From assembly GCA_036362985.1 (NCBI GenBank), contig JAYGXS010000004.1:10444708-10508707 (forward strand): a DNA stretch of 64,000 nucleotides, written 5' to 3'. A program made the position numbers and the translations under genes. This document shows positions 12,001 to 23,000 of this stretch, piece by piece (position 1 is the first letter of the stretch; each line of letters begins with the position of its first letter). Source of the stretch: Ligula intestinalis. Its lineage: Eukaryota; Platyhelminthes; Cestoda; Diphyllobothriidea; Diphyllobothriidae. Under the pieces are notes generated by a model. It had not been told where the DNA came from, did no database searches, and saw nothing but the letters and a program-made list of their open reading frames with translations.

Positions 12001-15000
12001 TGGTTGTGTGTGTCTGTGGGGTTTAAATCACGTTTTCCCCACCGGCCCACGAACACCCCCGCTCCCCGAAGGGAGGGGCGGACGCACAGAAGCCTTGCGG
12101 CTGTTTTATTTTGACCTCAGGGGGCTCTACCGATTCCTCTGAATGTGGTTATATTTGTCAGGAGACCAGGAGGGTCTTGGAGCCATCGCTTCCGCGTCAC
12201 ATTCCATCGACAAAGAGAAAGACAGGGACCGGGTGTAGCTGTTGCCAATGCGGTGGACTTATTTGCTGGTTTGAATCCCCGTGCTATTATTTTCAGATAG
12301 TTTGATAGTTAGGGCACGGAACACTTTGGCACGCACGCATGTGGTTGTTAGGGGGTTTTGAATCACGGTTTTCCTCGCCGGCACACGAACACCCGCGCTC
12401 CCCGAAGTGAAAGGCGGGTGCACAGAAGCCTCACCATTGTTTTTGACCCCGAAGAATGCAGCATGAGATGAACCACGAGCTCCAGCAGGGGGCCCTACCG
12501 ATTTCACTGAATTTCGTCACATTTCCATTGTGGTGTGTAATTCATGCAAAATGCTGAAATTTGCGAAGTACTGATAATCAATCGCACAAACCGGTGTTAA
12601 GTAGGGTTGTAGTTACTGATTATCATGCAGCCTCATCTCAAGTCATTTCAGTCACGTCAGTAGGCCGGCTTTTAAACGAGCCTATTTCTGACCACCTGAA
12701 AAAAGCATACTCAGTAACAACGGGTGACTTAGATAGTATGCGTTTTTCTCATCGATTTTCGATCGTTCAAAGATAGTTTACAGAAAATAGCCAGACAAGG
12801 CTTCTTCTTTGTTATCATTTTGGTAAAAAGATAACGCCTTCTTCAAATTTTATACTTAATGGAAGGTGGATAGATGCAGTGTTGTTTTTGTCAGGGTCGG
12901 TGGGGGAGGGTTGGGGGAGTTTGAGGTACAATGCCAGTGTCTAGACGGACAGGTGATGAGGTGCGTGCGGTTGGATTTGGGACTTGTTCACCTCTGCGGG
13001 GTCCCGTTTTCGAGGCCAATGATCTGCCATATATCTTAATTAAAAAAAGTTGGTTGGAACGCTGGCTGTACTCAAACCTAGCCCCTACTGTCGGGAGTAT
13101 CGAATCCCATTGAGACCGCCGAGATTTCCACAATAAGGTCAAATGAATTATTTGCATTTTTTCGCAGTTGCACAGCCACCAACACCACCACCAGCAAAGC
13201 TTTTTTTCTGCCTGCCAAATTCAATTTGAACTAACCGTCAAAAATACAAGCGCGCAGAACGGTGGGAAGTATCTCAGGTGTTTAGTATTCTCAGTATTGT
13301 TTACCATTCAGCTGCGAAGTATTACGAGTAAACAGGAGGGTGGCTGGAAAATTAATTTCATTGGTACTTTCCCTTCTACGGCTTAATGGAATAAAGTTTT
13401 ACTCCTATGCTTCAGGTGGAACTTTTGGCTAGGTCAGGTGATTGAGAGGTTAGTAAAACCAGGACTGCGTGCTGGGAACTACCCAAGAGTCTTTCAATCT
13501 AAAATATGTTCTCTTTTGTCAGCAGATAGAACCTACTTTCGACACCGCATAGATAGGAACCTTGCTTAGTTGGAATCCGGGTAGTTGAAGGCTGCAGCAT
13601 CCTTTCCCAACCCTGTCTGGGTTTGGTGCCGTTTTGTTACAATACGCTAGACACCCCTACGCGTGCCTAAGTCCCGCATCACCGACTACATCTCCGGTTC
13701 TCACACTCAGGCTCACAGTACGTCATAACTCAGGGGAAGGGAGTGAGAACAGCCAGTGGCCGGATTAACAAACCAAGGCGGCCGGGGGGGGGGGGAGGGT
13801 CAGGAATACCGACGCCTAGCGGTGCAAGCTGGGTCCTGTACTCTCGTGGACACGAACTACGTAGGCAAAGAGTAGGCCAACGATGATAATAATTGTGGTC
13901 GGCTGGAGGGGTGAGGGGAGGACGACGAGTAGGAAGTCCGTGTTTTTTGTCACTCCTAATAACTACAATAGTAGGAATGTTGATTATGAGAGGAGCAGAT
14001 GCTTTCTTACGGTAAGCAAACAAATACGTCCTCAGATGAGTTGAAGCTGACGGTTACCTCTTCGGTCAATTTTATGATCCAGTACAAACATTTGCTCATC
14101 TAATACACAAGGTAAATGTTTACTAAATGAAGACCTTGGCATAATAACCTTGAGTTCATAACCCGCCAGTTCGTGCTTCTGGGGCCACAGCTACACGAAT
14201 TCACGTGCTTCTCTTCTTGAAATCTAACATTTAAGATGTCCGGGTTCAGAAGATATAATTTGTGACCTTGTCAAGCATAATAATAATAATGAGTAGAGAT
14301 GATTAATTAAAAATAAGGTTTAACCTACTGTTTCCAATAACACTGCATGCAATATCATTATATCTGAAGTTGTTAAAAGAGGAGGAATCATTGCTGTAAA
14401 TACGGGAATTTTATTTTTGTACTGCCCAGGTTAAACTTTAATTTGAGTATCTCAGAGAAAATACGCTCACTAAAATTTCACCGTCTCAGAGCAGACACCG
14501 GCAGGTGCAAAGTTGTGGACATTTGACGTATAGTTTGTAAATTATCTATCTGTATACACTTAATCGAAAAGTACTGTTAACATTTACTTTAACATGGACA
14601 ATTTTAAGAGATAAAATTATTTTAAAAAAGATAACTTTTAAAAGTTAGTGTTCTGAGAACACAACTGGTTTTTGCTATATGAAGGTGGGTACTAATAGGC
14701 CATTATTAATTGTCCGTTCGTAATGAACTGGGGGTCTAGACACGTAACCCACACGAATTTCGCGGTATTACCGTACATGTTCATTCTGCCGTCCAGTTCA
14801 TCATAGTCAAGTAAAGATTTGGGCAAACCTGTAGCCTAATCACCCCTCTCTCCCCCTTAAGATTCATGCATAAATGACTTCTAATAACTTTTACTGACTA
14901 GACGTTTGCATTTTTGTCATCTAGCTCAGAGATGACACCATACTAATTTACCCTGGCTACAGTGTCTGCGCTGACGACTAGCTGTCTACCGCAAAAATGG

Positions 15001-18000
15001 TACACTAGAAACTACGTTTAAATTTATCTTTTGTTTGGTATCCACTTACGCTAAAGAGGTTTTGAAAAGAAAATGCCCTAAATTTATACAACAATGCGAT
15101 AAGGTCATAAAATGCGAGCATAGGTACGTATAGTCTCCAAGGCTGGACTGAATGAGGATCGAGTTGGAAATGCACTGTTTAGACATGGGTGCATTAGTAT
15201 GAGGGCGACATGCTTGAGAAATGGTGCTGATTTGGCAGGCACTATGAACAAAATTCAGCAATGAAGGTGGAGCAGTTTTAAGGACTGGCACGTTTACAGA
15301 ATATAATGTGGTCTGGGATTGGCAACAAGTGTCCGGAGATGGTTATTCCAGTCTCACCAGGTTGAGGTTCGAGATCGGGGTTCGAGATTGGCGCTAGTCG
15401 ACTACAGCTTTACTTTCCACCGAAATCAGGCATTCAGATGATTTTGATGCGATAGGAAATTGTTTCCAGTGTTACTGTCTCGTCTGCAGTACTCTCAGGT
15501 CTGTCTGTTTTGCCTAATAAGTTGATGTTGGAGTTCGAAAACATTATGCACAAAATGGATTTGCCATTTCTAGCTTATTTTGTTTCGTCATTTGGTCACA
15601 ATATACCAAATACTTTGGGGTGGAAGTGAAATTTAGGTCCCAACATTTTTTTAACTTATCTTATATTTGGCCCCAATGTTTGACGCGCCAAAATTAAAAA
15701 GGAAATGCAAGTAATATTTTTATATGTTATTTTATTTTCCTGTTTAGTTTAAGTTTTGTTTTAAATTTATTCTTAACTTAAGTAGTTTTATTTTAGTTTT
15801 AGATTTCTTGATAGTTTATTTAAGTTTTAGTTTAGTTTAGTTTATTTTTTTAATTTGGTTTTAGATTTATTAGATACATGCAGCTGCCCTTCGAGTAAGA
15901 GTCTTTATCGGTTTTGTTCTCCTTACTATAGTTAGTTTAGTTTATTCAACTTATTTAAACTTTATTTAAATTTTTAGTTTATTTTTTGGTTCATTATTAT
16001 GTTTATCAGTTCTCGTTTAAGGTTAGTTTTTATTTTAGTTTAGCTTATGCTAGTTCCCCTTTCATTAGATATTTGACTTTAATTTTAGTTAATTACCTTA
16101 ATTTACTTTAACTTTCATTTCTTTAGTTAGATTACTTTAGTTAGTAGTTTAGTTTTGCATTCTTTAGTGACATGGGGTTTTTATTTTTTACGTCATTGTA
16201 CTTTAGTTTCGGAAATTAGTAGTTATTTGCATTGTTCTGCAAATTTGAACAGTTCCCGACCGTTGTGTAGTTGCGCATTCTAATTATGGCGCACATTTTG
16301 TTGCCAAACATCAGATTATTCAAATAAGCATTCCCATTTTTATACTTTGATGCGCTCTTTTTATTTCTATATTATTCCCGCTCTTATTCTCAAACTGTAC
16401 ACCCTTGATTGGCAGCAGTCCCGTATTACACAAGGAAGGGGTTTGGGCATGATCTTTGGGATCCTAAATTTTACTTCCATCCGATGTGATTCTATGCGTA
16501 GGAATACCTGTTGTTAACCTGTTTCCATGCGCAGTTTTATTGTCTACGTCCTCTTTGGTAAATTTAAATTCTGCCTCTCTTGATTTTTCCTTGTATTGTG
16601 CCTCATTGGCTTATAAAAAGCTCTTTAAGGTGTACTGAACCCTCTAGCCGCTGCGCTGAGGATGCCGATTTATCTACTTTGCTTCTTCCGTTATCTATTC
16701 TTTTCAGGCGAAATGTGGCTGAGCGATCTCTCTAGGATCATGTCAAAGGTCACAGACAACTGTGAGCGAGGCAACTTCTGCGCCGACAGTCTGACCTGGG
16801 ATATGTCAATGGAGTTCTTCAACCTCCTGATCGCTTTCGCAGCCATCGCTGTGCGCTATCCCGCCGTCTTCTGGCGGGCCAACCGCGCCTTCTCCTTCCT
16901 CTTCTCCTTCCTCCTCGTCCTGCTGGGCATCCAAGCCCTGGTGGAGGTTAGTGCAGCCAATGTGCTTGTGAAACTCTGCTGGAACCAGCGCACCCTCCGG
17001 TTGGGCGAAAGCGCCGCGGCGGCACTAGCGGCTGTCTGCACCGAGGTGCCAGCCCCCACGCCTCCTCCTCCGGCTGCTGCTGTGTCCACCTCGGAGATCC
17101 CACAGGACAAACTACGCACCCCCCTCTTCCTCGACGACACGCTGCAAGAGAGCGCGGAAGGACTGCAGAGCGGTACGCCCCTCTTTCTCTCCGTCTCGAG
17201 CAGCCTCCTCATGGTCTGCCTTGCAGCCACCATCTTCGACTACGGCCTACAACAGTTGCCCTCCAGACTGACCGGTCTCCGCGCCTGTGCTCTGGACGGC
17301 GGCAGCGGTGGAGGTGGTGGATGCCGTGCCGAGCACGGCAACACGCCCACCTCGGGTTTGGAGGAGGGCGGGTCAGCGGACTCGGCAGTCGTCGCTGGGG
17401 GCTTGGCGGTCGCAACGGGCTCCCAGAGAGACTTCTCAAGTGAGTCGGTGGTTGGGGGCACAGCGCCGGCAGCCATGGCCGGCTCGAGCACGTCGCCGCG
17501 ACGCAACTTCTTCGCTCATCTGGTCGCAGTGCTGGGCAGTCTGGTGGTGCTGGCTATCAAAGTGCCCCTGGTGGTGGCCTGCATCCAAATCTTCCAGGTG
17601 CGGCGGGAGAATCTGCTGTTGGCCAACGTCATCATTACGATCCTCTTCTTCTGCGTCTGGTTCATTGCCTGGTTTGCCTTCTGTCTGAAGCCCACCTGGA
17701 ACTTCAAGGTGAGCTCTCATGCTGGAAAATCGCTGCGGCGTTAGTATTGCTTATACTAGTATTACATTTGTTTTTGTTAACTGGAGACACACTTTGACTG
17801 GAAAAAAACACTAAAAACTAAACAGACGCTGATTCGCAGCATAAATACGGCATCCTCAGTCGGTCTGATTCTGTCCTCGAAAGTGTTCTCGAGTCTGAAA
17901 CCGAAGAGTGCGGATAAAAGCTGAATGAATTGGGTAGTCTGTACTATCAGAACGCTGTTAGTAGTTGTTTAATAGGAGAAACAATACGAAACTATGGCAG

Positions 18001-19973
18001 TTCGACTGTCAAAAAATAGGAAGTCCACCGAGTAGTAGCCATAGCGCCGATGACGTCGGCGTGAATTAGTTGACAGGATGGAGAGACTTTCTTATCAGAG
18101 GCGACTGGGATTTCACTTGATGAGAGTACCTCAGAGTCCTTATGATCAAGGAGCCATTGCATGCTGACAGTCAATTCTGAAAAGTTAATCCCAGCTATAT
18201 CAGGCCTGATCCAGACCCCGATCCCTAGGCGAGGTTGAATTAAAAACGGTTTTATAAAGTGACCAACGAGCAGAAATAGTGTCGGACGAGCAGGAACTGA
18301 AGGCATCTGTCTAACGCCTAGTATGTGCCCGTGTACCTAGCATGACACTTGTTGCAGATTCCTGAACAGGCCAGTTCCTCTGCACTTGCATGCTGTTTAC
18401 TCAAATTACGCCTGCCCACGCGTGTGGGAGGCTTGTATACGAAGCAGAACGTAGGAGGGAATGAACTGTTGACCGGAAGTGTCCAAGGTGCGAAAACCTC
18501 AGAAAGGTTTGACAGTCTGGCAGAATAGTACATTTATCATGCGGATGGGGAACAGAGGGGGGGAGGCAGGACCGGCCAGCGTATTGATTTTTTTCCAGGG
18601 AGCGAGACAAGAAATGGTGCGCTCAGTGTAGCTATCTCTTTTGGTGTGTCTCTTCTTTCTCGGGGTGGACGCGTATGCGCACACCCTGCCACTCTCGGTC
18701 ACGCCCTATTTCCTTGCGCTAGCGAGTAACGTCTGGGAGCAGGCTCTTTAAAACAGGCACCTGGGGTTCTGGGTAAGCAGTCTGGCAGATAATTGGTTCG
18801 CTTGCCCGAGCGGATAAAGGGGAAGTCTCGGATGTCAGGGAGAAGCCAGCTAGTGTCGCGGCCAACTGAAGCGCCTGGTTCTTTAGCACTGGGTTTTTTT
18901 ATTAGACGATAAGGTACATTGGTCTTCGTTGATGAATGTTCACCGAACGCTAATTGAACTTACTTGTCCCGCGCTGCCTTGGCCCTTATTTATCAGGGCC
19001 TGACGGCGGTCATTGCGCCTAATAGTATTGCTGGCAAAAGCAAGCGAGACTGTAATGGCCACTTCTAGTTTATTAGCCGCCGTCAGCCAGTAAAACCCAG
19101 CCCCACGTGGTGCTCTACCCGAAGCGCGGACTCGCGACCGTTTTGATAAGAGCTTCACGCTCTACCCATTGAGCCGCAAGCTTTTCGTCTTGCCGGTTTA
19201 GGTCCAGGTCCGTTGCTCATTGAGCTGTTTCTGCTACTGTTTCCTGCTCATGTCTCTGATGATGAATCCGCGACGGATGTCGAAACGTCAGGCGAATAAA
19301 CGTATTGTCCTAGCGATCGAGTCGTCTTCTTCTTCTAAATTGCTTCCCAGGACTCGCATGCTCGCTTGTATCAACTCTGACTACATTAGGTTAACTCGCA
19401 GTTCCCTGCATGCCAGGCCGCCAGCCTCCATTGGTCGTTGTAAGAAGGAGAACGTCAGACTATAACCTATTCACAAAAAAACTTTGGCGTCGAAGAGTTG
19501 GAACACCTTCTAGTAGTAGTAGCCGTGGGCTTCCTTCTTCCTCTCTTCCACTTGCACCCGGTATCATGATCAGGTCAACCACACCAGAGATAAGCGAGAG
19601 TGCAGGCGGCTGGCGTGACCAGAGCCTTGCCCCCGCGCCTGGCTCCACCTGCCAGGTGGCAACTCCATTTAACCACACACAGTGGGCTGATCGCGAGGGC
19701 TGAGTAGTCTCGCCAGTTGGCAAACCTCCAAACCACAGCATGCCGTGTTAACTTCAAACGCGAATTAAATTGTAGGGGACAATACGCTGAGAAGTCAACC
19801 TTCCCATGCTATCAATTATTTTTCTGTGGCTGACAATAAGTACTTTAACGTTCCCGGCCGCCTGCATTTTACAAGAATGATGGCTGGGGCGGTCGCCAAG
19901 GCCGGCTGGCTATCCTCACACCTATACACGCCCGCACGCAACGCGTCATATCCAGGGCCCATTAGAGAGAGAA

Positions 19974-20018
<45 letters not shown>

Positions 20019-23000
20019 CAGGGGAGCAACAATGACGGGCTTCTTCGGCAGACAGATGCAGAGCGAAGCATTGTTGCTTGGGCCCGTCATTCAGTCAGCG
20101 TGTGTTAGTGTGCTCACGCATGTAGTTCCCATGTCTTCTCTCCATTTCACGCAATTTACCGGCATACAGGTGTGGTACCTCGGGCTGGGCATAAAGGATG
20201 CTCAACTGGCACACATTTCTCCCCCTCTCACGCATGCACAAGTGTCGGTACATAAATTACGGCACCTCTTAGTCCCACTCACCGTCCATGGCGGTGGCAA
20301 GGGCAGATGGATGCGAAACTGACGGTTCCCGTTTCAGGGTGGGGAGGAGGAGTAGGGGGGCGTGTTGAACGGCCGGCAATTTATCTATGGTGCTGGTTGG
20401 CGGCAGTGCCTACTCCGGCTGTCAAGCAAGCAGCGTACCCGAGCTTCTTATTCCGGATCCAATGCGAAACTTCTGTAGCCTAGAGTACGACTACAACTCA
20501 AAAGATCTGAGAACTCTGATATTTTCGCACAAAGGACGGTCGGCGCGAAACAGGATGATGCAGGGAGACATAGGCATCCAGGCCCTCTCAGACCTCAGGG
20601 CTCCCGCCGTCCAAATCTGGAGGTTGAAGTGTCCACTTTACAAGAAAAAAGGTGAACCACCTATAGAGTCTCACCGATAGAAACTCACTGTGCACTGGGA
20701 CATAACGCAAGTAGTTGGTTAATTGAACCTCCAAAACGATACAGGTATCTGCTATTGCTGTTTGCTTATGTCTCTGAGGATGAATCCGCAGCGGATTTCG
20801 AAACCTCCGGCGAATAACCGAGTTGCCCCAGCGATCGAGTCGTCTTCTTCTTAATTCAGAAATGATCAGCAAATTGTTCAATTTACTACTTTAAACATAT
20901 ATTGTGTGGCAGATAGGCGCAAACTGGACATTTGCGGGACACACTCGTCCCTCATGGTGCATTAGGGGCTCAATCTCGAGCAATGCCGCAAGGCGGGTGA
21001 TAATATAGGTGGGAAGAAATTACCGACAAAGGCAAGGGATACTCGGATAGCCATTTCCGGCTTATTAACCGTCGTCAGTCAGTCATCTCCAACCGCAGAT
21101 GGTGCCACATGTACTGGTGTACATTCCGAGGTTCGAGGTATATTCCTGATCAAAGACCGGTAAGACCGTGGCGGGGCAGTTGGACTTTTTGACTCCAAAC
21201 TAACAGGGTCGTGGGTTCAAACCTATGGTGGGTACCAATATATGCAGCAACACTTGCGGTTGGGTAGGACTAGCTGACGACGTCTTATAAGCCAGAAATG
21301 GCCATTATATTCTGCCTTGTCTTTTTCGATAATGTCCTTCTACATATATGCAGGGTGTCCCAAAAATGTATGCACATTTACAGTAATTTTAAATTTGGCA
21401 TTTATTATAATTTTATTATTTCGGCAGGGTTTGAGTCCACCTAGTAGAGACGGCCTTTACCGGAAGCCAACGCTCTAAGCTCTTTAGCTACATGTGCGGG
21501 TTCGAATCCCGCCGAACGCTTCGAGTTTTTCACAATTTGGTCAACTGAAATAAAGAAAATCTGCCAAACCTCCTAATAATTAAGTCAACCTAGTAGTCAT
21601 TCTGGTGGATTTTAGAGGCTTTCTTAGGAAATCCTGCTTGAACGGTTAGCTTGCTGTTCCGTATTGTTGGATTCTATATGAGCGGTAAAATTGGGCGGGT
21701 AAAATCGACCCAAGTGTGATTAAATTCATGGCGCGAGGTGGGGCGTTTATTAGCTCAAATGCTCAGAGTTTTTGCTTCTGTTCAAGGCCTTCTCTACTAT
21801 GCGGGTTTAAATCCCGCCGAACCCCTCGAGCTATTCACAATTGGGTCAACTCAAATGAAGAAATCTGCCAAACCTCCTATTAAGTATCAATTTATCGTTT
21901 TTCTACTGCATTTTAGCTATTGTAACAGCAGCTGAATTGAGAGAAGCCATTGAAAATGAATGCATCCGAATACGAAGGGAATTGTTTAATGACGTGTGCG
22001 ATTCCATTGCTTCGCAGTGTCAGCACTATCATGATCAAAATAGACGCCAGTTTGAGAACATTCAGTAAAAAAGAAACAACACAATGATACATGTACATCT
22101 TTTTTTAAATTTTTGAAACGATAAAGTCTGAGTGTGTTTTTTAATAATAAAATTATGACAAACACCAATTTTGTAATGATGTAAAATGAATATACATTTT
22201 TTNNNNNNNNNNNNNNNNNNNNNNNNNNNNNNNNNNNNNNNNNNNNNNNNNNNNNNNNNNNNNNNNNNNNNNNNNNNNNNNNNNNNNNNNNNNNNNNNNN
22301 NNNNNNNNNNNNNNNNNNNNNNNNNNNNNNNNNNNNNNNNNNNNNNNNNNNNNNNNNNNNNNNNNNNNNNNNNNNNNNNNNNNNNNNNNNNNNNNNNNNN
22401 NNNNNNNNNNNNNNNNNNNNNNNNNNNNNNNNNNNNNNNNNNNNNNNNNNNNNNNNNNNNNNNNNNNNNNNNNNNNNNNNNNNNNNNNNNNNNNNNNNNN
22501 NNNNNNNNNNNNNNNNNNNNNNNNNNNNNNNNNNNNNNNNNNNNNNNNNNNNNNNNNNNNNNNNNNNNNNNNNNNNNNNNNNNNNNNNNNNNNNNNNNNN
22601 NNCAGCTGGCCTGGAACGGAGGTGTCCAAATTAACCGGACTCCACTGTAGTAATGAAGATTTGATTCCCGGGTAGTTGTCTCGTCTACCCATCTTCAGAG
22701 AATAAACACTCTTGCTCACGCTCCTCGTCTTTATGTCGCCCTTTCTTGCCTATGCCTGTTCTACCAATCATGGTTGAGTCACTGTGTCCCTGTTTATGTT
22801 TTATAAGATTGGCCTACATTTTCAGGAGTGATCTTCTAAAACATACAGCAATGGTTCACGAGTTTGCCTTCTATGTTCATGCATGCATACATATATATGA
22901 TATTAGCAAACACATACATACATAAAACCCCCCCCGTCTGTTTCGGCCTAGGTGAGTTGTCCAGCCGCCCCGAGGATGACATATCAGCACCTTGTTCATC

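Larger units (their letters stand above)
6042..16707 (+). other. Intron 1 of the Tincar-like gene (10.7 kb)
   Basis: It begins GTGAGC and ends TTCTTTTCAG after a T-rich tract. It holds SINE pieces at 6250-6520 and 10090-10497, a direct repeat at 11980-12525 and a poly-G run near 13780. A long T-rich TTTAG-repeat tract lies at 15640-16185. Stretches 6530-10080, 10500-11970 and 12530-15630 show no recognisable gene. A short coding-like segment near 8470-8560 is discussed in the findings. Confidence 0.75.
17709..22951 (+). other. Intron 2 of the Tincar-like gene (about 5.2 kb including a 400-base gap)
   Basis: It begins GTGAGC and ends TTTCGGCCTAG. It holds SINE pieces, two PLE 3' tails, family-R and tRNA-like repeats, a GA microsatellite and an N gap. 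The stretches 17760-19020, 20030-20740 and 22610-22950 show no gene. Confidence 0.75.

Noticed and set aside
22153..22719. 188- and 154-codon ORFs near the first gap
   Set aside because: They exist only because undetermined bases are read as open codons.
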